Origin: Ophthalmolycus amberensis
Lineage: Eukaryota; Chordata; Actinopteri; Perciformes; Zoarcidae
NCBI GenBank assembly: GCA_024529925.1
Contig: JAFEUB010001530.1
Location: forward strand, 434,001 to 498,000
Reading direction: 5' to 3'
Length of the DNA: 64,000 nucleotides
The notes below the pieces were generated by a model that worked only from the letters and a program-made list of their open reading frames with translations, had not been told where the DNA came from and did not search any database. The position numbers and the translations under genes are program-made. Positions 48,945 through 59,193 of this stretch are shown here, piece by piece (position 1 is the stretch's first letter; each line of letters opens with the position of its first letter).

Positions 48945-50070
48945 TGCTGCGTTCACACCGGTCGCGTTGATTTTTTGACGCGCTGCAAAATCGGGTCCAA
49001 CGCACTGCAAAAAAGCGTCCAACGCGCCGCCGGTCGTGTTCAGACCAAACGCCGCAAAATCTCGTAGCGCCGGAGAGGGGGCGTGGTTTATCGACTGGAA
49101 GCCGTTCACCTGGCCGCCATTACTTTCCGCTATCAACCGTGAAAGGAATAAGGACAATTGCTGCTTTGTACGTGTTGTGGAAGTCCCTCAAACGTCGGAA
49201 TGCCAAACGCAGTCATGTCTGGTTCATAATATTGTTCAGAGGAGCTCCGTGGATTGTATCGAGCTGTATTCACTGTGTCTAGCAAGCCACCGGTCGCTGT
49301 TTACAGCTGTAGGAACACAACATAAACTGATTTGGCTGTGATTCAACGGAAAATAAACCGACAAAAAGGGACTCCGAAATAACTACATAATGATGCCGAT
49401 TTGTACTTGTCTTCTCCGACAAAAAGGGACTCCGAAATAACTACATAATGATGCCGATTTGTACTTGTCTTCTCCGACAAAAAGGGACTCCGAAATAACT
49501 ACATAATGATGCCGATTTGTAGGCTACTTTGTCTTCTCAATGGAGCTCTGATGGATCGGTGCTAGGCTATGCTAACATCGTAGCAGCTCCACCAGCACTC
49601 AATAACGTCACGTAGACGTAAATACGGCAGCGTCTATTCATTGTTTGTACCGTATGGTTTACACACACACATGTATACACGTAGTTTGGTCCGGTCTCTA
49701 TTGATATGAGGTATCGTAGAGCTCGGGGAACCCACAAACCGCCACTATTAATTTGTCCTCCATTGTTGTTTGTGATTCAGCACCGGCAGGAGCTACGGCA
49801 CTGATGACGGGAGCAGCAACTCAACGCTGATAGGCTATCGCGCCACAGCGTCACGCGATTATTTCGCAGAAGTTGAAAAATTTCAACTTGCGCGTTGGCG
49901 ATTTTGCGGCGTCCAACGCGTCCACCGCGTCCACCGCACTGCAATAACGCGTCCAACGCGCCGCGCCATCGCAAAATCGCGGCGCGCCAGTCTCATCGCG
50001 TCTGTGCATAGACTTTGTATGTAATCTCGACGCGCGTCAAAAAATCAACGCGACCGGTGTGAACGCCCCA
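48945..50070. mobile_element. PIF/Harbinger-like MITE
   Basis: The element is 1126 bp. Its ends are 'tgctgcgttcacaccggtcg' and the inverted 'cgaccggtgtgaacgcccca', and the inverted ends continue through 'ttgattttttgacgcg'. The flanking trinucleotide TAA (48942-48944 and 50071-50073) fits the 3-bp target duplication of PIF/Harbinger elements. Subterminal regions repeat 'gcgtccaacgcgcc'. A 101-codon frame (49036-49341) has no transposase motif. Confidence 0.85.
49358..49521 (+). repeat. 58-bp unit repeated about 2.8 times
   Basis: Units start at 49358, 49416 and 49474 with ccgacaaaaagggactccg. The copies look identical over their shared length, so the duplication is recent relative to the element. 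Confidence 0.97.
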
Positions 50071-50073
50071 TAA

Positions 50074-52689
50074 GAAGAAGAATTGCTCCAGGGTTTGGTT
50101 AAAACAGACCAGACTGGTTAGGTGTGAAAGCAACCTTAAGAGCAGGCTGGTACAAATAACAGGCAAAATGTTTCATCAGTTACTAGAGTTCATAGAGTAC
50201 ATTCACAGTGAATAGCTTCATCATGTGGATAACAATGAAGGCATGACTTGAGATTTGCATGTATTTTAATACATATTAAGGAACCTGTGGACTTTATTTT
50301 TTGTGAACAAACTAAAGTTCAGTGTCAATCACCAAAACACATCGGGATCACTCGCAACAACATTGCTTTATAGCGTCACTGGTACGGAAGCAATAGAGAG
50401 CCATCAGTATTCAAATTTAAGCCAATCGATATTAATATTTAATCAATAGCTCACATCGGGCAGAGCAACACCCCTTAGCTGTGATATAATCACAACGTAC
50501 GTGAGCTACTACTTTTATAAAACGATCATATTGTGACAAAATTAAAGTTTTAGACACATTCCAAAGTAAATCGTTTTAAAATTAGTAGATAATAAAGTTT
50601 ACAATTAAAAAGGCCGTACCGGGCTGGCTGCCTGCACTCACCGAGGCCGTTGATATGGCGCGGTTTCAAAGTAAAATATTTCAATGCAATGAATTCAGTG
50701 GTGTTTAAATTGTTTGTTTTTTATCCAAAAGTGAACAAAATGGCATCAAAAACAAGTTCTTAAAACTATTCATTACTTTTCAGTTCAATGGAAATTGTAC
50801 ATGTTAAATGTAAAACAAATATACATTAACAACAAATATTAATTCGTAATAAATAGCTAATTTAGTAACACTGGAGAAATAAAAAAATGTGATGTCATGA
50901 TTTCAAAGTGAGCAAAGGTCAAATGTATGTGTCGAGTGTGTCGAGTGAAAATGTCATTTTTGTCACACTGCCTTATTTTATTGTGTGCACCATGACAAAG
51001 CTTTCATCTCCATTACGACGTTACAGAACGTTTCTCAGCAGCCATCAATTGAAGCGAGCGCCAGGATGACGTGGAGGGGAATACCTCCTCCCATCCAAGG
51101 GTCTGTGGGACTCCTGCATCCTGTTCTTTTATTCCCGTTCTCTCTGCGGGTTCCTCTGCGCAACAGCTTAATGCCCAGCCTTTTGCTGGACCATTACCCA
51201 AATCCATCTCCTCAGCGCATGTCAGGCCTCACAGACGGCGGGTGCTCGCGTCTGAAAGCAGCATGTTCTTAAAGCCTTCGCCGCGGGGCAAAAAGGGCTT
51301 CTGTGCGTCGGCGGAGACTGGTATCGGGGTTTAGGGAGATAATGGCGACTGCTCTGTCCGGGACAGACACGGCCTTCGCTGGTTTTATTTGAATATGCTT
51401 AATCAATATTCATTTCATTTCATAAAGCAGTGGCCTTCTGTGATAAAACCCTTAATTTTCACTTAATTTTCGCATCAATCTTTCAGGTTGTCCCAGAAAG
51501 GAAGAAAATCTTCTTTTAGCTCAAACATCAACGCATCAAATACTTTCTGAGACATCCGCACCTTCACAGCGTCCTCATCGCGGTCTATATTTAGAGAGAC
51601 CAAAGACGCCGAGAGTACAAACGGTTGATGTTGAAGTGACAGCGATGTCGGCGCTAGAGCGAGCGTGGCTTCCTGTTTGCTCCTCATACCAGCGGTCCTC
51701 AATAAGTCTCACAGAGAATAAAGCGAACGGAGGAGCGGTTAAGACGGGACGAGAAAAGGGAAGCATGTCAAGACAATCTCGTGAAAGCCAGCGGCGACTT
51801 AAATTGCCATTTGTTTTCTGGAAAGGCGTAACGAGTTGGCAGCGCAATCAAAAGCACGGTGCCATCGATGGAGAGCGCGGCGGCCATTACTGTGTGCTCT
51901 GAACCAAGCCAAATTGGTCATTTCAATGGCACAATTTCAGAAACAGGGAAGTGTGATATGGCGCCTAAATATACAAGCATTCACAATTCAAACTCTTGAC
52001 AATCGCACACACCTTCCCTCGTGAGCGACAACAATGAGGTTTTATTATCAAGCCAGCTTGAAAAAGACGTGTTAAAACATGCTCATGCGTACTTACTTTA
52101 CAATGTTCAATACCTACAATGAAAAAATATATTTTTGCTCACACACTTGCACACCGTCTCTTGTGATAGTTTGGATATTTTTAAAGTGAGGTTGTAGTAC
52201 TTCTCCATAGTTGGTGTATTACCTACAGCAGATGGCAGTCAGCACGCACCCCAGCTTGGAGAAATATTTAGAATATTTTCTCAGCTTTATCTTGCCAACA
52301 AACGAGCCATTTATGACGGGAAACTGAAGGCGTTCCATCCACCTGTGCTCTCCTCAAAGCCACCAGATTCCATTGAGAAAAACAGTATTATCTTATTGTT
52401 AAACTTACAGTTAACTGTTAAATCTTTTTCTTCTTTTTGTTATTGTGTGACTTTTGGTGAATCCGAGCTAACCCGAAAGTCATCCGTCCTGCTGGGGACT
52501 GAGGCAGCATTTTGTCCACAGGCAACTTTGGTAAAATATTTTCATTAATAAAATAAGGAACACTTTTAAATGCTTTTGTATTACTGTACAAACACTTTAC
52601 AAGGCAACAGGTCACAACAACTGATAATTGAACAGAATAATAAAAAATAAAACATGTTTGATACAAAAATCTATTTTAAAAACTATGTT
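50074..52689. other. no gene recognised
   Basis: The stretch 50980-51900 is more complex and GC-balanced, with short ORFs on both strands and no recognisable domain. Confidence 0.45.
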
Positions 52690-52890
52690 CCCATTTGGAA
52701 GCCTCGAGCTCGGTATCGTGGCCATCCCCATCTTGGCTTTTGGCCGGACAACACCGTGGTAGCGACAAGTCATTTACAAGGTAGCCCTGCCCGAAAGCAT
52801 ACCAAGCTTTATGGTCTATTTGACTCTAAATGGACCATCATTTACCAAATGAACATCATGTTGCATTGAAGACTTTAAACATTGTAAACA
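52690..52890 (-). repeat. interspersed repeat family F1, copy E, inverted and partial
   Basis: On the minus strand it reads 'atggtccatttagagtcaaa' and then 'agaccataaagc', as in copies B and D. It covers the middle of the family only. Confidence 0.75.
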
Positions 52891-54738
52891 AGTGTATGCT
52901 CTCAATCCTCTCACTATGCGACTTAAATGTCAAACAGCAGCTATGACATGCCAAGCTGACATTACCCTACAATTGACATTTAATCAATGCCTCGTGTTTG
53001 CTGTGTCACATTGAGGCTGAAAATGTTCCTAAACCTCTGTACATCCACAGATATTATACACACAATCACATGTCAAATTCCAATGCTTTAGCGGCCATTG
53101 TTCACATATGTCATTCATCCTACGGGGGTTGGGATGCTTTCCACCGGAGCAGAGTGACAGTCAATCTAAGTGCCTCCTGACACAATGGCAGGGCTGGTGG
53201 ATGAATGTGAACTCTCGTGACGAGATGGAGGAGATAACTCACCAGGGGAAAGGATAAGAGGACAGCTGAGGAGGAATGGCAAGGCCACGTAAAGGAGAGA
53301 TGTCATTCATACACCTGCACTGTAATATGGTCCTCCCTACAGGATACCTCAGCACAGCTGTCCCTCATTACATGCCGATTGATTTAGCCATTTACAGAAA
53401 GCTGGGCCCTGGTCTTTCCCTAGGTCTGTCCTTAACGCGTGTACTAGGTGCATTTGTGGGAGACTTTCTGTGCAAGACTGGATGGTGGGTGATACATTTA
53501 GGCTTGTTTAGGTCAGGCATTTGCATTGCTGTGCCAAGGCCTTTACACACTGGGGGTGTGACAAAAATACAAAATAGTCCCCTGCAAATATTTCACATCA
53601 AAACTATTCATACTAGGCAGAAATGCAATTTTGTGACAGTTGCAGTTGCAATAAAATGTTCCAATATATTCTGGCAGGCAGAGGACCAACTATATATATA
53701 TATACACTATTGACCCAAAGCAGCTTCTGGCAGTCTGTCTGAGCTTAACTGTTGTATAGTATAAGCTACTATATTTTATGGAGTTCCTTTTAGTGAAATG
53801 CTTTGAGTGAATTGGAGTTCCATCCCACTTAGGCTTTTATTGTGAAAGGTAAGACCAGAAGTAGTGGATCTGGTCTGCACTTTGTCAAAGATGAAAGGAG
53901 TAATAAAGTGTGCCATCTTGGTTCGGACTGAGAAGCCTCCATGTTATTTTACACTACAGTGTACGTTTTGAATACGTCTGTTCCGCACAACATGATTGGT
54001 TGATGCCTTTATTCGCACTACATTTCAGAGGCAAATATCGTGTTTTTTACTCATTTAGTTACGAGTTACTTTTCAGATTACAATTTGTCATGATTTTTCA
54101 TTTCTTGAATATGACACATTGATGTAGATTAAACCACATAACAGTATATAAAGGAGTGTAGTATTGTATCTTGTAACTGCTGGGACCACAACTGCCCAAA
54201 CATTCAACGACATATTAGTTATAGAGACCAAAACCATTTTGAGTACCAGGCTGTGAGCATGTTTATTTCTGGGGTCTAGGGGGATTGACTCGCTTTTGGA
54301 GACAGCCTCATGTGGGCCATTAAAGGAACTGCTTTTTTTTGGCATTTCCACATTGGCTTCACTTTTCTTGCGGTGAATTCTTTCACAGAGTGGTATTGCT
54401 ACTTTTATTCAAGTATAGATATTGTATTGCACAATAACCAAGGTGTAAAAATGCATGGCAAAAATCTAAATCAAATCAGGAGCAGTAGCTTTACAGTGAA
54501 TTTAACAATGAAAATGGTCACAACACACCCTTGTGTCACATCATGCACGAGATGGTAAACCCTCCTAACTTTTATCTGGGGATTTAGGGTGTGTTGGCAC
54601 ATCAGATATGACACCTTGGTGCATTTGCCAGAAGCAGTAATTGGATGGGAATGTTGAAAGGGAGATATTGGTGACAATGACACGGTTCACCTGCAGAAGT
54701 AAAAGGAATGGAAACGGTCTTTTCATTTGACAGGACAC
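52891..54738. other. no gene recognised
   Basis: Contains a short (TA)n run at 53691-53704. The 145-codon frame at 53276 shows no domain. Confidence 0.45.
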
Positions 54739-54746
54739 ATAACTTG

Positions 54747-55195
54747 TAGGGGTGTAACGATACGCGTATTCGTATTGAACCGTTCGGTACGAGGCTCACG
54801 GTTCGGTACGCATGACGAACCGAATACGTTTGAATAAAAAAAAAACTTTATTAAAAACCTTTATTTAACCAGGTAGTCCCATTTAGATTAAAAATCTCTT
54901 TTGCAAGATGTAAGCAAGATGTAAGTAACAATACTACATAACATTAATGAGCAGTTTTTGTTTTTTATGCTTATGTGTTGCTAAGAAGACACCCCAGAAG
55001 ATGGGTCACTCAGGTATAGTTCCATCATTGTTCAAAGTAACTTTATGATGTTAGTTGTAATGAATAAATATATTTTAAAATCAAGTACATTTCTCTGGCA
55101 TTAATAGTTTTCGACTGTACCGAAACGTACCGAACCGTGGCTCCACTGTATCGTACCCAACCCAACCGTGAATTTTGTGAACCGTTACACCCCTA
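54747..55195 (+). mobile_element. hAT-type MITE, copy 2
   Basis: This is the same family as 7649-8142, here 449 bp. The 8-bp target duplication ataacttg is perfect (54739-54746 and 55196-55203). Relative to copy 1 it lacks some bases around the 'aagatgtaagtaacaatac' duplication. The better-preserved duplication suggests a later insertion. Confidence 0.96.
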
Positions 55196-55339
55196 ATAAC
55201 TTGTGAGCATGTATGTCACAGAACTGGACAAATACACATAAGTGAACTAAGAACTTAGTGGCATGAAACCAGATACCTTCACCTTTTCTTTGACACTTTC
55301 TCCCTCTCTCTTTCATGGTCACACCTTCTCTCAGTGAAG

Positions 55340-55768
55340 CAATTAATAGCTAGCACCGCGATTCTGGGGCGATTCTGCGCCAAGCTGAATCTATTTGAGG
55401 ACGCTGATTGGCTAAATTGTATGTCACTCATTTATATCTTTAATCAGCATTAAAGCATCATTGGCTGAACTGCTTCATAGACCCGCCTCTTTGGGGCAGA
55501 TTGCATGCTGGGTGTGTAGGGCTGCTGCCGGCTCACAGATGGAAACCATGAGTGTGAATACAGATCGCGAGGAGTAGTATAAATATCAGTCGGCGATTAT
55601 TGACTTTAAATATTAGAGTAAATTTAACGTGTTCTGTGAAGCATAGAATATAGTCGGGATCGGCGATCTCAGAGCGAGGGCCGGTTAGTGATGGAGGTGG
55701 ACCGGCCCAAAACCCCGTCGGCCTACCGGGGATTCCCCCGGTATCCCTGATGGCCAGCCCGCCCCTGC
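55340..55768. mobile_element. hAT-like element, right end only
   Basis: The right end 'ccctgatggccagcccgccc' followed by ctg is the complement of a known-looking hAT end (caggggcgggctgg). The left end could not be found. Inside, 55382-55492 shares a module with the hAT at 56048-57343 ('aagctgaatctatttgagg' through 'cttcatagacccg'). Confidence 0.6.
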
Positions 55769-56808
55769 ATGGACATCAGACTAGACATCTCCAACCTCCC
55801 ATCCTACTCGCCCTAAGTGGACTTTCTCGCTCGACTCGCAATTTGCCATCACAGGACCCTCTCATCAACAACAGGGAACCTTTAAGGCTGACAGCACAGA
55901 CCAATTATGTAGTGTTTAAGAACATTAAGAACACCATTATGTATCCCTATTTGGGGTAACCCTTATTATTCACCACTGTGAGAAATATAAGACTCCGTTT
56001 CAGATGTGTTATCCTATCAAACAAGTTGCTTTGAAACTATCAGAACCCAGTGGCGGCTGGTGGAAAATGTTCTAGGTAGGGCCATCCTATCAATTTCAGC
56101 AAACATCCCAGTATGATTTAATGCAAAAAAAATGTAAGTATCAAACATGCATTATTACTTGGCAGTTAAATATTTAACATGTATTCCAACACGAAAACAA
56201 TCAGTAAATAACACTTATATAATATAATATAACATGTTCATTTATTGAGATGCCCCTATGGACCTTGTTATAGGAGGTAAAGATCAGGAGAAGTAAACAT
56301 GAAGTGTAATTATGAATACTGATGTTAAATTAAGCTATGATGAGTTTTCACTGTTAATTTAACATCTCTATTACATGTTGATGCCTCCATGACCAAGTTA
56401 AGCAGATGAGACTGAGGACAGCTATGTAGAATAAAAGATGTTCACTTTGCATAATATGTAGCTTGACAGAGTTCTCCATATGTGTCCTGGTGTTCTCATG
56501 TTTCCTTACCTCCTCATCCCTCACTCCTGTAACTGTCCGTGCTGGATCCGTCCCCGTTGTTTTAAAAAGCTAAATAAATGATTAGCATGACGTCATCCAG
56601 CTAGCCAAACCTGTCTGGTGTACAGCTAGTACAGAAGCTCCGCATGTACTGCTTCCCTTTCCCGCGAGTCTGCTGTCTGATTGTGAGGTCATGCTGATCT
56701 GATATCAGCTCTTTGGCTGCAGAATCTCCGCCAAAGTTCTCCTCTCAAACGGGTCTTGGAGGAGGAGTGCTCGCGCTGGCGCGGGCGCCTGTAGAGACTT
56801 CTCCTGAC

Positions 56809-56987
56809 GAGAACGCGCAGCGAGGGGGGCCTGATCGTTCTGGCCCCAAGCTGAATCTATTTGAGGGCGCTGATTGGCTAAATTGTATGTCACTCATTTA
56901 TATCTTGAATCAGCAATTGGCTAAACTGCTTCATAGACCCGTCTCTTTTGGGCCAAAACGATTAGGCCCCCCAAGCTGCGCGTTCTC
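56809..56987. repeat. 38-39-bp near-perfect inverted arms around a 102-bp module
   Basis: The left arm 56809-56847 begins 'gagaacgcgcagc'. The right arm 56950-56987 ends 'gctgcgcgttctc'. The arms differ at only a few positions. The enclosed 102 bp is shared with 55382-55492. It looks like a small element nested in the hAT. Confidence 0.9.
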
Positions 56988-56999
56988 AGAGTGTCGTGC

Positions 57000-57165
57000 A
57001 CACAGACAGAGAGCACGAGCAGAGAGCACACAGGCGGAGAGGACGAGCAGAGAGCACACAGGCGGAGAGCACGAGCAGACGAGCACAAAGGCAGAGAGGA
57101 CGAGCAGACGAGCACAAAGGCGGAGAGGACGAGCAGACGAGCACACAGGCGGAGAGGACGAGCAG
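57000..57165 (+). repeat. 28-29-bp minisatellite
   Basis: Six or so purine-rich units of 'ggcggagaggacgagcag' followed by acgagcacaaa or a close variant. Open frames over it (Arg/Glu/Ala-rich on plus, Ser/Cys/Leu-rich on minus) are products of the repeat. Confidence 0.9.
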
Positions 57166-57351
57166 GAAAAGCATTTATTTTGCGCAGATATCATATTTTA
57201 CACACATTACTGGGTACATTCCATAGTTCAAAAACACAAATATTGATAATTTGTATAATTTGATTATTATAATTTTTCTTTTTTTTTTGTGTGGCTCATG
57301 GTGGGGCCATGCCCCAAGGCCCTCCATTGACCAGCCGCCACTGTCAGAACC

Positions 57352-57683
57352 CCTTCACAGAGAGCAAATTATTAATGCTCAGACAAGTCTGATTGGGGAC
57401 TATGAGCCAGACGAATATTTCAGGAATATTTGTGGAGTCACCCTTGCTGGGTCACCTTTACCGGCCTACTTTCAAGGCAGCACAGGGACATTTCGATCAG
57501 TTCAGGGGTTGTGCTGGAGGAATCACGTCTCCCTGCTGAGGAGTCAGAAAGCAGGACAGTGGATATTAATGCTGTCTGGAAACAGAGCACAAACAACCTA
57601 AATCTGTACCAGCAGACATCCGTTGTGGGGGGGGGGTTGTCTAGAGTAGACAATGCTGCACTGCACTGCCTCCAGTGACCGTC
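57352..57683. other. no gene recognised
   Basis: A frame continues here (EQIINAQTSLIGDYEPDEYF), but it starts inside the hAT and matches nothing that I know. If the hAT is removed, this sequence joins directly to 55769-56047. Confidence 0.4.
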
Positions 57684-57691
57684 CTTCAGAG

Positions 57692-58253
57692 CAGTGATTC
57701 TCAACTGGTGGATCGCGACCCAAAAGTGAGTCATAGAGGTGAATTCTTGAGAGATGAGAAAAATATAATATTGTGGCCTTTTCACTTCATCCTGAATGGA
57801 CTGAATTGAAAGCTGCAGGGCAATTCAGTGAAAACTATTTTTCAAAAATTATTTTCGTTTACGAAATTTATTTTTTAATCCAGCCGTTATTTTACTTGAA
57901 ATGAGAAGAACATTTATTTATGTATTTCTATGTATTATTTATAATCCATCCAGTTACATTTGAAAAATTTGAATAATATTTGTTAAAATATAATTGATGT
58001 GTACTTTCTTTATTTGATTTGGCAGTTCTTTACTACACAGATACGTTACTACTACTAGACTTCTTGAATATATATATAAATATATAAATATATATATAAA
58101 TATATTATATAAATATATATATAATATATATATATAAATATTTATATAAATATATATATATATATATTTATATATATAATTTGGGTAGTGGGTCCCGGCT
58201 TGTCATTAAGGGGTGATGGTGGGTCCCGCAGCCAGACCAGTTGAGAACCACTG
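57692..58253. mobile_element. hAT-type MITE
   Basis: The element is 562 bp. Its ends are cagtgattctcaactgg and the inverted 'ccagttgagaaccactg'. The 8-bp target duplication cttcagag is perfect (57684-57691 and 58254-58261). The interior is AT-rich and non-coding. Confidence 0.95.
58065..58181. repeat. AT-rich simple repeat
   Basis: Tandem tatata/aaatata motifs inside the MITE. Confidence 0.93.
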
Positions 58254-58261
58254 CTTCAGAG

Positions 58262-58599
58262 GACCTTTCAGCGTCGACGTTCGTTTGCGTGATTGACAGC
58301 TGTCGTCACGTCCCACATGTTCATCGTGGCCTCGAGATAAGTCCGACAAATGTTGAACTGAACACTGAATTGATGCAATGGTTTATTGATACTTCTCTTT
58401 TTGTTCCCCGACATCTGGAAAGGTCAGAGTGTGTATGGTAGGAGCTCTCTGTGATGCCCGAGGACCCCTGAACTTCACGGCTCCTCCTGAACAGGGGCCA
58501 TCACCTTCAAGGACAGCTGCTCTGCTGTGCTGCCAACCAGCCGCTGGCCAGGTACACGCACATTGCGCATGGGAATGAATTCCAATCCTTTGCGACCCA
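58262..58599. other. no gene recognised
   Basis: Short frames only. This is pre-insertion DNA on the right of the MITE. Confidence 0.45.
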
Positions 58600-58700
58600 C
58601 TCTACCTAGCTGCAGTCGGTTCGATTCCCAGCTTCTCACATGCCGTTGAGCAAGCCATTGGTGTGTGTGAATGGGAGAATGAGAGGCAACATTGTAAAGT
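58600..58700 (+). repeat. tRNA-SINE-like fragment
   Basis: It contains a box-B-like 'ggttcgattcc' (about 58618-58628), then 'gttgagcaagcc' and 'gtgtgtgaatgggagaatga'. These resemble a common fish SINE-type repeat. Box A is not clear. Confidence 0.5.
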
Positions 58701-58860
58701 ACTTAAGGTGAACTTCAGGTTCATGCCAAATAATACAATTTACTACATATACTAAGGTTTTATCTTTATCTTATAATTTTAAGTATTAAATGTTAATTGT
58801 ATTATATTTATTTTCTTATCTGACATTTTTCTGATGATATGTTTTGTCCTTTATTGCTGT

Positions 58861-59193
58861 TCACTAGCTTAGGCCCCCACCTCGGCCAGAGTGAGCCTTC
58901 GTCGGTTGTTTGGAGTGTGAGGGATGGCTGATGGAGATGTGCCTGCTGCGGTTTGGGGGATGTGGCTGAGGGTCCACTGCGGCTCCCGGGCCTTGCAGAA
59001 CCCCCCGATCTCCGAGGGATAGGCGCGTGATGGCTATGGGGGGAGATGACCATTAGCAGAGGGAGGGAGGGTGGGGTGCAGAAACCTCGAGTGTGCCTGA
59101 GGCTTAGAGTGGGTAGGTATTTATAGGGGTGTGGCCGGAAGTGGCTGAGGTGTGGTCCTGCTCCTGAAATTCAGCTAAGTTTTATCTCCAATT
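58861..59193 (-). repeat. G-rich duplicated unit, short copy
   Basis: A 333-bp unit. Its first 145 bp (58861-59005) and last 118 bp (59076-59193) appear identical to the two ends of the 2581-bp unit that follows head to tail. Only 70 bp in the middle are unique. The strand is given as minus because the TATA-like box lies on that strand. Confidence 0.9.
59116..59127 (-). promoter_or_regulatory. TATA-like box in the unit end (also at 61696-61707)
   Basis: The minus strand reads cctataaatacc in a GC-rich setting in both unit copies. It resembles a core promoter; transcription is not shown. Confidence 0.45.

Larger units (their letters stand above)
56048..57343. mobile_element. hAT-type non-autonomous element
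   Basis: The element is 1296 bp. Its ends are cagtggcggctggt and the inverted 'accagccgccactg'. The 8-bp target duplication tcagaacc is perfect (56040-56047 and 57344-57351). It holds the inverted-arm module at 56809-56987 and a 28-29-bp minisatellite at 57000-57165. No transposase motif was seen. Confidence 0.95.

Noticed and set aside
53276..53713. 145-codon plus ORF
   Set aside because: No recognisable domain or codon pattern, and it runs into a TA repeat.
55315..55322. catggtca as the left target duplication for the hAT end at 55768 (right flank catggaca)
   Set aside because: The sequence after it does not match the required terminal inverted repeat.
56991..57263. Arg/Glu-rich frames over the 28-29-bp minisatellite
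   Set aside because: They come from the repeat inside a hAT element.
58618..58628. tRNA gene from a box-B match
   Set aside because: No box A or cloverleaf; it fits a SINE fragment better.
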